From: Caulobacter vibrioides
GTDB taxonomy: Bacteria > Pseudomonadota > Alphaproteobacteria > Caulobacterales > Caulobacteraceae
Assembly (NCBI RefSeq): GCF_002310375.3
Contig: NZ_CP023315.3
Span: 2,976,001-3,040,000 of the forward strand
DNA length: 64,000 bases
Direction: 5' to 3'
Shown here: positions 17,197 through 25,489 of the stretch, piece by piece
Position numbering within the stretch: position 1 is the first letter of the stretch
Layout: every line of letters begins with the position of its first letter
Made by a program: the position numbers and the translations under genes
The notes under the pieces: model-generated
The model's input: the letters and a program-made list of their open reading frames with translations, nothing else
What the model was told of the DNA's origin: nothing
The model's database searches: none

Positions 17197-18704
17197 CCAA
17201 CGACCACCGCCTGCGCCGCATCGTCATCGTCGGCGGCGGCACCTCCGGCTGGATGACCGCCGCCGCCCTGGGCCGCTTCCTGAAGGACGGTTACACGAAG
17301 GTGACGCTGGTCGAGTCCGAGGCCATCGGCACCGTCGGGGTCGGCGAGTCGACCATCCCCCAGATCAACATCTTCAACCGGATGCTGGGTCTGGACGAGA
17401 ACGACTTCGTCAAGAAGACCAAGGCGACCTTCAAGCTGGGCATCGACTTCGTCGACTGGCAAAGGATCGGCCACACCTACCACCACCCGTTCGGCCCCTA
17501 TGGCGTCGACATGGAGGGCGTGTCGTTCCACGCCTATTGGCTGAAGCTGCGGGCCATGGGCCTGGACGATGATCTGGGCGCCTACAGCCTGCAGACGGTG
17601 GGCGCGCGCCAGAGCAAGTTCATGCGTCCGAACGGCCAGGCCAACTCGCCGCTGGGCCAGATCGCCTACGCCTTCCAGTTCGACGCCGGGCTCTACGCCA
17701 AGTTCCTACGCGACTATTCCGAGGCCCGGGGCGTCACCCGCCAGGAGGGCAAGATCGCCTCGGTGCAGCAGGACGGCCAGAGCGGTCACGTCACCTCGGT
17801 GACGCTGGAGAGCGGCCAGGTCATCGAGGGCGACCTCTTCATCGACTGCTCGGGCTTTCGGGGCCTCCTGATCGAACAGACCCTGAAGACCGGCTACGAG
17901 GACTGGTCGCAGTGGCTGCTGAACGACCGGGCGGTGGCCATGCCCTGCACGCTGGGCGGCTCGATGTCGCCGGTGACCCGGGCCACCGCGCGGCCGCACG
18001 GCTGGCAGTGGCGCATCCCGCTGCAGCATCGCCTGGGCAACGGCTACGCCTATTCCAGCCAGCATGTCAGCGACGACGAGGCCCTGGCCGACCTCTTGAG
18101 CCAACTGGACGGCGAGCCGCTGGCCGATCCGAACCTGATCCGCTTCACGCCGGGTCGCCGCAAGAAGAGCTGGAACGGCAATGTCGTGGCCATCGGCCTG
18201 TCGGCGGGGTTCATGGAGCCGCTGGAAAGCCAGTCGATCTATCTGATCCAGGTGGGTATCTCGCGCCTCCTGGCCCACTTCCCCGACCGCCATTTCCGCG
18301 CCGCCGAAATCGACCGCTACAACCGGACCATGGCGTTCGAGTACGAGAAGATCCGCGACTTCATCATCCTGCACTTCAAGGCCACGGCGCGGAATGACAC
18401 CCCCTATTGGAACTATCTGCGCGAGATGCCGATCCCGGACTATCTGACCGACAAGATCGACCTCTTCAAAGGCTCAGGCCGGGTGTTCCGCGAGAACGAC
18501 GAGCTGTTCAACGACACCTCATGGTTTGCGGTGTTCATCGGCCAGGGGATCTTCCCGGACGGCTACGACCCGATGGTCGACAACATGGACGAGGGCCTGT
18601 TCAAGGCCCGCATGGCCGAGATCAAATCGGTCATCGCCAAGTCCGCCGAGGTGATGCCGGGGCACATGGCGTTCATCCGGGAGAACTGTGCGGCGGAGGG
18701 GTAG
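17193..18704 (+). CDS. Flavin-dependent tryptophan-type halogenase 4
   Basis: A 503-residue halogenase-family protein: GGGTSGW at 14-20, lysine K81 (ATFKLGIDF), GWQWRIPLQHR, and EPLESQSIYL with E345-S346-Q347. The residue usually Thr in the halide site of PrnA-like enzymes, and present as Thr in copies 1 and 3, is Gln here; this might change halide handling or specificity. The start is ATG 17193, inside the preceding stop codon. The longer open frame running back to 16875 is only a shadow of halogenase 3. It is the last gene of the cluster, followed by a family F repeat that probably ends the transcript. Confidence 0.9.
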   Translation: MTNDHRLRRIVIVGGGTSGWMTAAALGRFLKDGYTKVTLVESEAIGTVGVGESTIPQINIFNRMLGLDENDFVKKTKATFKLGIDFVDWQRIGHTYHHPFGPYGVDMEGVSFHAYWLKLRAMGLDDDLGAYSLQTVGARQSKFMRPNGQANSPLGQIAYAFQFDAGLYAKFLRDYSEARGVTRQEGKIASVQQDGQSGHVTSVTLESGQVIEGDLFIDCSGFRGLLIEQTLKTGYEDWSQWLLNDRAVAMPCTLGGSMSPVTRATARPHGWQWRIPLQHRLGNGYAYSSQHVSDDEALADLLSQLDGEPLADPNLIRFTPGRRKKSWNGNVVAIGLSAGFMEPLESQSIYLIQVGISRLLAHFPDRHFRAAEIDRYNRTMAFEYEKIRDFIILHFKATARNDTPYWNYLREMPIPDYLTDKIDLFKGSGRVFRENDELFNDTSWFAVFIGQGIFPDGYDPMVDNMDEGLFKARMAEIKSVIAKSAEVMPGHMAFIRENCAAEG

Positions 18705-18706
18705 CG

Positions 18707-18827
18707 CCCTCTCCCCTTGCGGGAGAGGGTGGCCCGCGTAGCGGGTCGGGTGAGGGGTCGCGCGGCGAGGCCGAGAAACCCCTCATCCGTCGCCTCCGGC
18801 GACACCTTCTCCCGCAAGGGGAGAAGG
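18707..18827. repeat. Palindromic intergenic repeat, family F, copy 2
   Basis: CCCTCTCCCCTTGCGGGAGA at the left and CTTCTCCCGCAAGGGGAGAA at the right, with GGTGAGGGG/CCCCTCATC between. It lies between convergent genes, 2 bases from the amidohydrolase stop. Confidence 0.8.
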
Positions 18828-18828
18828 A

Positions 18829-20142
18829 TCACTTCAGAACATTCAGCACCGCCAGGGTCATCGCCTCCACACCCGTGCGGATCGTCGGTTCAGCCACCGG
18901 GGCGAAGTACGGCGAGTGGTTGACCGGCAGCTCACGGCCTTCGGCCTTGGCCTTGGCGGCTTCGGCGGGGTCCGAGCCGCCGAGGCCGAAATAGACGGAC
19001 GGCACGCCGGCCAGCACGAACTCCGAATAGTCCTCGGACGCCGAGCCCGGCTTGTCCTGCGCCACGGCGCGGGCTCCGAAGGCGGCCTTGAACACCACCG
19101 CGGTGCGGTCGGTCAGGGCCGCATCATTGACCACCATCTTGCCGCCGGCGGTGAGTTTCAGGTCGGCGGCCGGAGCGCCGGCCATGTCGGTCACCGCCTT
19201 CACCGTGCGGCGCACCCCGTCGAGGATCTTCTCGCGCACGGCGTTGTCCTGGGTGCGGATCGTGCCGCGCACCCGGGCCTTGTCGGGGATGATGTTGCCG
19301 GCGCTGCCCGCCTGGATCGAGCCGACCGTCACCACGCCGAACGCCGACGGGTCCTTCTCGCGGCTGATCACGCTCTGCACGTCGACGGTGAAGCGAGCGG
19401 CCATCAGCACCGGGTCGATGGTGGCCGAGGGCATCGAGCCGTGCCCGCCCCGGCCGTTGAAGGTGATGTCGAGGCCATCCGAGGTCGAGGTCAGGACGCC
19501 GGCCTTGTAATAGACCTCGCCCGCCGGACCCGAGCCGACGTGCAGCGCAAAGCCGTAGTCGGGCTTGCCGCCGATCTTGTCCCACAGGCCGTCGTCCAGC
19601 ATGGCGCGGGCGCCGCGAACCGTCTCTTCCGAGGGCTGGGCCACGAAAACGAGCGTGCCCTTCCATTTGGCCTTCATCGCCACCAGTTGGCGCGCCGCGC
19701 CGACCCAGGCGGCCATATGGATGTCGTGGCCGCAGGCATGGGCGACGAAGACCTTCTCGCCGTTCCAGGTGGCGGTGGCCTGACTGGCCCAGGCCAGGCC
19801 CGACTTTTCCTGCATCGGCAGGCCGTCCAGCTCGGTGCGGATCAGCACCTTGGGGCCCTCGCCGTTCTTCAGCACCGCCACCACACCGGTCTTGCCGACG
19901 CCCTCGGTGACGGTGAAGCCCAGCGCCCGCATCTGCGCGGCCAGCTTTTTAGCGGTCTCGACCTCCTGGAAGCCGAGCTCGGGATGGGCGTGGATGTCCT
20001 TGTACAGCGCCTCCAGCGCCGGATAGTCGCGATCGAGCTGGGCGCTGATCACCTTCTGCGTGGCGGGCACGTTCAGCGGCCCGGCCTGGGCGGCGGTGGC
20101 GATCAGCAGGGCGAGGGCCGAGGCGGCGAACACAGGCTTCAT
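18829..20142 (-). CDS. Secreted M20-family amidohydrolase (hippurate hydrolase/aminoacylase-like)
   Basis: A 437-residue metallo-amidohydrolase of the M20D class. It has a signal peptide (MKPVFAASALALLIATAAQA), IHAHPELGFQE, the metal-binding HACGHDIHMA, a PSEETVRGARAM segment with the catalytic glutamate region, and the lid-domain GRGGHGSMP. By family it hydrolyses N-acyl amino acids or similar amides, here in the periplasm. It is convergent with the halogenase cluster and separated from it by a family F repeat. A link to halogenated or conjugated aromatic amides is possible but purely speculative. Confidence 0.85.
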   Translation of the reverse strand: MKPVFAASALALLIATAAQAGPLNVPATQKVISAQLDRDYPALEALYKDIHAHPELGFQEVETAKKLAAQMRALGFTVTEGVGKTGVVAVLKNGEGPKVLIRTELDGLPMQEKSGLAWASQATATWNGEKVFVAHACGHDIHMAAWVGAARQLVAMKAKWKGTLVFVAQPSEETVRGARAMLDDGLWDKIGGKPDYGFALHVGSGPAGEVYYKAGVLTSTSDGLDITFNGRGGHGSMPSATIDPVLMAARFTVDVQSVISREKDPSAFGVVTVGSIQAGSAGNIIPDKARVRGTIRTQDNAVREKILDGVRRTVKAVTDMAGAPAADLKLTAGGKMVVNDAALTDRTAVVFKAAFGARAVAQDKPGSASEDYSEFVLAGVPSVYFGLGGSDPAEAAKAKAEGRELPVNHSPYFAPVAEPTIRTGVEAMTLAVLNVLK

Positions 20143-20207
20143 GGAGGGTCTCGGGTTGGAAAGCGTCGCCTAGATGACGCACGAGGCGCGCCGATCCGCT
20201 AGCCCTT

Positions 20208-20327
20208 CCCTCTCCCCCTTGCGGGAGAGGGTGGCCCGAAGGGCCGGGTGAGGGGTCGCGCGGCGGTCGCCGGGAAACCCCTCATCCGGCTCGCAAGCGA
20301 GCCACCTTCTCCCGCAAGGGGAGAAGG
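20208..20327. repeat. Palindromic intergenic repeat, family F, copy 3
   Basis: Same two-module structure as at 18707-18827, in the same orientation, so these two copies bracket the amidohydrolase gene. Confidence 0.8.
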
Positions 20328-20334
20328 AAACCCC

Positions 20335-22482
20335 CTACTTCCCGTTCCCCGGCGCCCACGGGAACTTCAGGCTTTTGTAGTAGTCCAGCGACTTCTCCGG
20401 CGGCTTTTCCCCCGCCGGCAGCGGGCGCTTGGCGAAGGTCTGGAACCAGGCGATCGAGGCGTCGCGCCACCATTGGGCTTCGGCGCGCTGGATCTTCAGG
20501 TAGTCGGCGACCTCGGCGTGACGTCGGGCGTCGACATGGGGGGCAAGGCCCGCCCAGGTCTTTTCCATGCCGTCCACAGAGGCCACGCCGCGCGAATAGG
20601 ACTTCACCAGGCCATCCCACAGGGTGTCGCCGGACTTGAGGCGATAGTCCCAGGGCAGGTGGTGGAACCACAGCAGGTCCTTCTCGTCGACGCACTTCAA
20701 GTTAGCGTAGCAGGCGCCGACGGCCGGCGCGTACTGAGCCGTGGCGTTGCTGCCGGTCGGGGTGCGGTCAAAGCCGATCCCGGTCTCGCTGGCCTTGGCG
20801 TAGTAGACGCTGGTCCAGTCGGCGCGGGGGCCGCCGCTGACCCAGGGACCGGGGCCATAGTGGTGCCCCTCGCCCATCTGGTGGTGCAAGCCCAGCGGCG
20901 TCATGTAGTCCACCGCCGCCTCGCGCGAGCCCATCATCATCGACACGACCGGCGTCACCAGGCGCGGGTCAGCGCCGAACGTCATCTTGGTCCAGTCCTG
21001 CGCGATCGCCCGCGTGCCCGCCTCCGGGTCCCAGGCCAGGCGCCCGAAGACGTACCAGTTGGCCTGGTCGAACTGCGAGCCGCTCCAGTTGCGGTCGCTG
21101 CCGATATTGGCCACGCCGGCCATGGCGGTCAGCTTGCGGCCGTCCAGCGTGCCGTCGATCACCTTGGCGACCGTCGAGCCCTTGCCCTTGGCCATGGTGT
21201 CCGAGGCCAGGGTCTCCTCGAACATCGGGCCGAGGTAGACGAGGTGGGTCGAGAAGCCGAGATATTCCTTGGTGATCTGGAACTCCATGCCGAGGTTGGT
21301 CTTGGGCATGGCCCCGAACAGCGGGTGGAACGGCTCGCGCGGCTGGAAGTCGATCGCGCCGTTCTTGACCTGGATGACCACGTTGTCGCGGAACTGGCCG
21401 TCGAACGGCTTGAACTCGTTATAGCCCTGCTTGGCGCGGTCCTCGGGCTGCTCGTGCGAATAGACGAAGGCGCGCCAGAAGACGACGCCGCAGTGCGGAC
21501 CCACCGCGTCGGCCAGCATGTTGGCGCCGTCGACATGGGTGCGGCCATAGTCCTGCGGACCGGGCTGGCCTTCGGAATTGGCCTTCACCAGGAAACCGCC
21601 GAAGTCGGGAATGGTCTTGTAGATCTCGTCGGCCTTGGCCTTCCAGAACGCCCGCACCGCCGGGTCCAGCGGGTCGGAGGTCTTGAGGCCGCCGATATCG
21701 ATCGGGGCCGAGAAGCGGGCCGACAGATAGACCTTGATCCCATAGGGCCGGAACGTGTCGGCCAAGGCGGCGGCCTTGGCGATGAACGGCGCGGTCAGGC
21801 TGTCGGCCTTGGCGTTGACGTTGTTCAGCACCGTGCCGTTGATGCCGAGCGAGGCGTTGGCGCGGGCGTAGTCGACCATGCGCGAATCCACATGGCCGGG
21901 CAGCCGCCACCAATCGAAGATCGACTGGCCCGAATAGCCGCGCTCGACATGGCGATCCAGGTTGTCCCAGTGGTTGAGCATCCGAAGCTTCACCTTGGGA
22001 ACCGACGTGATGTCGAGCTTGTCGACGCTGGCGCCGGTCTGGATCAGCGAGAGATAGCGGTAGACGCCGTAGAGCACACCGACATCGCGGTTGGCGGCGA
22101 TGACGGTGGTGGCCTTGCCGGCCACCGTCACGGTGCGGATCAGATAGCCTTCCTCGCCCAGCGTCTGCAGCGGCAGGCCAAGGCCGGCGATGGCGGGGGT
22201 CGCGACCGCGCCCAGCAGGATCACGCCGTCGCGCGACCCGGCGGCCGCCGAAACAGGCTGGCCCACCAGGCCCGTCAGACCGCGCTCCAGTTCGGCGCGG
22301 GCGACCTTCAAGGTCGGGGTTTCAGCCGTGGGGGCGATCGCGGCGGCCCGCGCGGCGTAGGCGGCGCGCGCGCCGGCCTCGACGGGCTTGTAGCGAAGCC
22401 AAAGGTCGTAACCGTCCTCGGCCCGGGCGACCGGGGCGGCGAGGAATAGCAGGGCCCCTACGAACGCCATCAAACGCATCAT
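20335..22482 (-). CDS. aguA: GH67 alpha-glucuronidase
   Basis: A 715-residue secreted family 67 alpha-glucuronidase. The signal peptide ends at VARA. Family hallmarks are MLNHWDNLDRHVERGYSGQS, KANSEGQPGPQDYGR with the probable general acid E304, FKPFDGQFRDN, IDFQPREPFHPLF with a second catalytic carboxylate, and HHQMGEGHHYGPGPW. By family it releases 4-O-methyl-D-glucuronate from the ends of aldouronic acids made by GH10 xylanase, which fits the xylanase in this island. The ATG at 22482 follows AGGAAAC. The gene is divergent from manD and shares an intergenic region with an FadR-type operator. Confidence 0.93.
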   Translation of the reverse strand: MMRLMAFVGALLFLAAPVARAEDGYDLWLRYKPVEAGARAAYAARAAAIAPTAETPTLKVARAELERGLTGLVGQPVSAAAGSRDGVILLGAVATPAIAGLGLPLQTLGEEGYLIRTVTVAGKATTVIAANRDVGVLYGVYRYLSLIQTGASVDKLDITSVPKVKLRMLNHWDNLDRHVERGYSGQSIFDWWRLPGHVDSRMVDYARANASLGINGTVLNNVNAKADSLTAPFIAKAAALADTFRPYGIKVYLSARFSAPIDIGGLKTSDPLDPAVRAFWKAKADEIYKTIPDFGGFLVKANSEGQPGPQDYGRTHVDGANMLADAVGPHCGVVFWRAFVYSHEQPEDRAKQGYNEFKPFDGQFRDNVVIQVKNGAIDFQPREPFHPLFGAMPKTNLGMEFQITKEYLGFSTHLVYLGPMFEETLASDTMAKGKGSTVAKVIDGTLDGRKLTAMAGVANIGSDRNWSGSQFDQANWYVFGRLAWDPEAGTRAIAQDWTKMTFGADPRLVTPVVSMMMGSREAAVDYMTPLGLHHQMGEGHHYGPGPWVSGGPRADWTSVYYAKASETGIGFDRTPTGSNATAQYAPAVGACYANLKCVDEKDLLWFHHLPWDYRLKSGDTLWDGLVKSYSRGVASVDGMEKTWAGLAPHVDARRHAEVADYLKIQRAEAQWWRDASIAWFQTFAKRPLPAGEKPPEKSLDYYKSLKFPWAPGNGK

Positions 22483-22503
22483 CGTTGTTTCCTACCCTAA
22501 CCC

Positions 22504-22612
22504 GATTTCCCCGGCGAACGCCGGGGCCCAGATCGCAAAGCTCGGCCGAGCAAGTCCGGCGCGAGCACAGCCTTATGATCTGGATCCCGGCGTTCGCCGG
22601 GAAGATCGGCTT
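22504..22612. repeat. Palindromic repeat pair, family C, copy 2
   Basis: GATTTCCCCGGCGAACGCCG and the inverse CCCGGCGTTCGCCGGGAAGA, with CCAGATC/GATCTGG inside. It sits within the divergent glucuronidase/manD promoter region, close to the glucuronidase start, an unusual place for a terminator-like element. Confidence 0.8.
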
Positions 22613-22682
22613 TTTTGAACTTCCGAACCCAGAGCAACGCCACCCGAAAGCGCGCGCCAGAGGTCGAGGCTCACAGTCTTAG

Positions 22683-22693
22683 AGGTCAGACCA
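22683..22693. promoter_or_regulatory. FadR/GntR-type operator upstream of manD
   Basis: AGGTCAGACCA contains the palindrome GGTC-A-GACC, the shape bound by FadR-subfamily GntR regulators. The same core lies upstream of the GntR gene (24049-24061) and of the receptor at 48499 (48625-48635). A further palindromic stretch, ATGGTACCGGTACAT, follows at 22711-22725. Confidence 0.65.
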
Positions 22694-22834
22694 CTAGGTT
22701 GACAACCTTTATGGTACCGGTACATCGATAAGTCAGGGAGGAAGTTTTGGACGGCTGGCGTGCTTGGCGCGCGCGTGGCGTCCCGCGCTTTCGGCCCGCC
22801 CCTTCACGCCCTCGCGGCCAGCCGAAGCGTCACC

Positions 22835-24046
22835 ATGCCCAAGATCATCGCCGCCAAGACCATCGTCACCTGCCCAGGGCGCAACTTCGTCACCCTGAAG
22901 ATCATGACCGACGAGGGCGTCTATGGCCTGGGCGACGCCACGCTGAACGGCCGCGAGCTGGCGGTCGAGGCCTATCTGACCCAGCACGTCATCCCCTGCC
23001 TGATCGGCCGCGACGCCCACCAGATCGAGGACATCTGGCAGTACCTGTACAAGGGAGCCTATTGGCGCCGGGGCCCGGTGACCATGGCCGCCATCGCCGC
23101 TGTCGACACCGCCCTGTGGGACATCAAGGGCAAGATCGCCGGCCTGCCGGTCTATCAACTGCTGGGCGGCGCGTGCCGCACCGGCGTGATGGTCTATGGC
23201 CACGCCAATGGCGAGACGATCGACGAGACCCTCGACAACGCCGCCCACTACGCCGAGCAGGGCTACAAGGCCATTCGCCTGCAGACCGGCGTGCCGGGCA
23301 TGAGCGGCACCTACGGCGTCTCCAAGGACAAGATGTTCTACGAGCCGGCCGACAGCGACCTGCCCAAGGAGACGATCTGGTCGACCGAGCGCTATCTGCG
23401 CAGCACCCCCGCCCTGTTCGAAGCCGCGCGCGCACGGCTGGGCGATGATCTGCACCTGCTGCACGACGTCCACCATCGCCTGACCCCGATCGAGGCCGCG
23501 CGCCTGGGCAAGGATCTGGAGCCCTACCGCCTGTTCTGGATGGAGGACGCCACCCCGGCCGAGAACCAGGCGAGCTTCCGCCTGATCCGCCAGCACACCA
23601 CCACCCCGCTGGCCGTGGGCGAGATCTTCAACTCGATCTGGGACTGCAAACAGCTGATCGAGGAACAGCTGATCGACTACATCCGCGCCACGGTCGTTCA
23701 CGCCGGCGGCATCACCCACCTCAAGAAGCTGGCCAGCTTCGCTGATTTGCACCATGTGCGCACCGGCTGCCACGGGGCCACGGATCTGTCGCCGGTCTGC
23801 ATGGGCGCGGCCCTGCACTTTGACCTGTCGATCCCCAATTTCGGCGTCCAGGAATATATGCGCCACACGCCCGAGACCGATGCGGTGTTCCCGCACGCCT
23901 ACACCTTCAAGGACGGCATGCTGCACCCGGGCGACGCGCCGGGTCTGGGCGTTGATATCGACGAGGACCTGGCCGCCAAGTACCCCTATCAACGCGCCTA
24001 CCTGCCGATCGCGCGCCGCCTGGACGGCTCGATGCACGACTGGTGA
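22835..24046 (+). CDS. manD: D-mannonate dehydratase (enolase superfamily)
   Basis: A 403-residue ManD/RspA enolase-superfamily protein. Residues match the characterised ManD active site: R148 and Y160 in the 150-180 loop, metal ligands D211 (LLHDVHH), E237 (WMEDATP) and E263 (LAVGEIF), plus H213. By family it dehydrates D-mannonate to 2-keto-3-deoxygluconate in glucuronate catabolism, acting on what the GH67 enzyme releases. ATG 22835 gives the family length; the longer frame from 22760 would add 25 unlikely residues. No strong Shine-Dalgarno precedes this ATG. A better one (GGGAGGA, 22736-22742) precedes an out-of-frame TTG. GntR-type operators lie on both sides. Confidence 0.93.
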   Translation: MPKIIAAKTIVTCPGRNFVTLKIMTDEGVYGLGDATLNGRELAVEAYLTQHVIPCLIGRDAHQIEDIWQYLYKGAYWRRGPVTMAAIAAVDTALWDIKGKIAGLPVYQLLGGACRTGVMVYGHANGETIDETLDNAAHYAEQGYKAIRLQTGVPGMSGTYGVSKDKMFYEPADSDLPKETIWSTERYLRSTPALFEAARARLGDDLHLLHDVHHRLTPIEAARLGKDLEPYRLFWMEDATPAENQASFRLIRQHTTTPLAVGEIFNSIWDCKQLIEEQLIDYIRATVVHAGGITHLKKLASFADLHHVRTGCHGATDLSPVCMGAALHFDLSIPNFGVQEYMRHTPETDAVFPHAYTFKDGMLHPGDAPGLGVDIDEDLAAKYPYQRAYLPIARRLDGSMHDW

Positions 24047-24048
24047 GC

Positions 24049-24061
24049 GAGGTCTGACCTC
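24049..24061. promoter_or_regulatory. FadR/GntR-type operator upstream of the GntR gene
   Basis: GAGGTCTGACCTC is a perfect odd-centred palindrome 3 bases after the manD stop and 112 bases before the regulator start. Its position suggests autoregulation by the following gene. Confidence 0.7.
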
Positions 24062-24173
24062 CGCGACGATATGCGCGAAAAAGGTGGCTCTTCGGCGCGG
24101 TTCGGCGTGGTAGGGATTCGCTCCTTCCCGGCGTCCGCCGGGCGTCTTCCGCGCCTGCTCAAGCCCGATCGCC

Positions 24174-24923
24174 ATGTCTGACAACGTCAAGCTCTACCGC
24201 AAGATCGCTGACTCCGTGGCCGACGACATCGAGGCCGGCCGGTACAGGCTGGGCGATCGCCTGCCGACCGAGCGGGAGCTGGCCGAGCAGTTCGGGGTGT
24301 CGCGCCCCACCCTGCGGGAAGCCATGATCGCGCTGGAAATGCTGGGCATGATCGAGGCCCGCCACGGCCTGGGCATCTATGTCACCGGCAATGTCCGCCC
24401 TGCGGCGCCGTCGGCCGAGATCGACTTCGAGATCGGCGCCTTCGAGCTGATCGAGGCCCGCCGCCTGTTCGAGGGCGAGGCCGCCGCCCTGGCCGCCACC
24501 TCGATCACCGACGAGCAGATCGCGGCGCTGGAGGGCCTGCTGACCCGCATGCACGAGGAGGAGGAAATCCGGGGCGAGGACGCCGACCGCGAGTTCCACC
24601 TGACCATCGCGCGGGCCACCGGCAACGGCGCGATCATCGCCACGATCGAGAACCTGTGGGACTGGCGCAACCGCTCACCGCTGGCCCGCAACATCCTGAC
24701 CCGCGCCCGCGGCATGGGCCTGGAGCCGCGCATCGCCGAGCATCGCCGCGTCGTCGACGCCCTCAAGGCCCGCGACCCCGCCGCCGCCCGCCAGGCCATG
24801 CGCGACCACCTGGAACGCGTCATCGACCACCTGCTGCACGCCACCGAGACCGAAGCCGTCCAACGCGCCCAACAGGAAACCAACGCCCGCCGCAGCGCCA
24901 TGGCGAAGCGAGTGGCGATCTAA
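24174..24923 (+). CDS. GntR-family regulator, FadR subfamily (uronate-type)
   Basis: A 249-residue regulator with a winged helix (residues 5-75; GDRLPTERELAEQFGVSRPT is the GntR signature) and an FCD ligand-binding domain (about 90-225) containing the metal/ligand residues in DREFHLTIARATGN and EHRRVVDALKARD. It follows manD in the same direction and is close to uxuR-type regulators. The likely effector is a uronate such as glucuronate or fructuronate. It probably binds the AGGTCNGACC-type palindromes before manD, before itself, and before the receptor at 48499. Inference from operator sharing only. Confidence 0.88.
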   Translation: MSDNVKLYRKIADSVADDIEAGRYRLGDRLPTERELAEQFGVSRPTLREAMIALEMLGMIEARHGLGIYVTGNVRPAAPSAEIDFEIGAFELIEARRLFEGEAAALAATSITDEQIAALEGLLTRMHEEEEIRGEDADREFHLTIARATGNGAIIATIENLWDWRNRSPLARNILTRARGMGLEPRIAEHRRVVDALKARDPAAARQAMRDHLERVIDHLLHATETEAVQRAQQETNARRSAMAKRVAI

Positions 24924-24929
24924 AGAAAA

Positions 24930-24992
24930 CCCTCTCTCTTCGAGAGAGGGAGGGGCCCATCGCGCAGCGATGGGAGGGTGAGTGGTCAAGCC
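24930..24992 (+). repeat. Family A repeat, left copy bracketing the DUF559 gene
   Basis: Module 1 is a 9-pair hairpin (CCCTCTCTC-TTC-GAGAGAGGG, 24930-24950). Module 2 is a second hairpin (CCCATCGC-GCA-GCGATGGG). The inner end is AGGGTGAGTGGTCAAGCC. The copy at 25390-25452 is its inverse. Module 1 lies just after the GntR stop. Confidence 0.85.
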
Positions 24993-25054
24993 AGCGACGA
25001 GAAATCCTGTTTCCTATTGTTGAGCCCAGTGAAGGGTGAACGCATTCTCGCCTG

Positions 25055-25396
25055 GTGAACCGCACCGCGATCGCCCGCCAACTCCGCCAGCGCCAAACTT
25101 TCGCAGAGAAGACGCTGTGGGCTCTGGTCCGTAACCGCCGTGTCGGCGGCTTCAAGTTCATTCGCCAAGCGGTCATCGACCGCTTCATCGTCGACTTCGT
25201 CTGCCAATCCGCAAAGGTCATCATCGAGCTCGACGGACCTGTTCACGTGGGGCGCGAGGAGCACGACGCCGAGCGCGCCCGGATCCTGGAGCTTTGTGGC
25301 TATCTCGTCCTGCGGTTCCGCAACGAGCAGGTCTTGGCCGATCCCGGCGGCACGGCGGACGAAATCCTGAGGGTGTTGCGGATGGGGAGGGCTTGA
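25055..25396 (+). CDS. DUF559 endonuclease-like protein
   Basis: A 113-residue DUF559 protein, related to the Vsr/restriction-endonuclease fold. Landmarks are a basic N-terminus (RQLRQRQTFAEKTLWALVRN), FKFIRQAVIDRFIVDFVC, the acidic ELDGPVHVGREEHDAERARI and VLRFRNEQVLAD. These D, E and Q/R positions fit a PD-(D/E)xK-like nuclease core. The gene lies alone between two inverted copies of a family A repeat, and its TGA stop (25394-25396) lies inside the right copy. Its biological role is not established. The bracketing resembles repeat-associated mobile genes. Confidence 0.8.
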   Translation: MNRTAIARQLRQRQTFAEKTLWALVRNRRVGGFKFIRQAVIDRFIVDFVCQSAKVIIELDGPVHVGREEHDAERARILELCGYLVLRFRNEQVLADPGGTADEILRVLRMGRA

Positions 25397-25452
25397 CCAC
25401 TCACCCTCCCACCGCTTCGCGGCGGGCCCCTCCCTCTCTCGAAGAGAGAGGG
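25390..25452 (-). repeat. Family A repeat, right copy bracketing the DUF559 gene
   Basis: Inverse of 24930-24992: GGCTTGACCACTCACCCTCC at the inner edge, a hairpin with a different arm sequence (CCACCGCTTCGCGG region), then CCCTCTCTC-GAA-GAGAGAGGG at the outer edge. It supplies the stop codon of the DUF559 gene. Confidence 0.85.
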
Positions 25453-25489
25453 TGTTGTTGGGCGCTTTCTCCCATGCCACCACTCCGCC

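Noticed and set aside
12881..18704. Halogenases as part of a natural-product gene cluster
   Set aside because: No polyketide, peptide-synthetase, prenyltransferase or tailoring genes are nearby; the neighbours are carbohydrate genes.
22747..23448. Out-of-frame reading frame starting at TTG just after GGGAGGA
   Set aside because: It overlaps manD in another frame and is rich in Arg/Pro/His, typical of a shadow. The ribosome-site match is noted under manD only.
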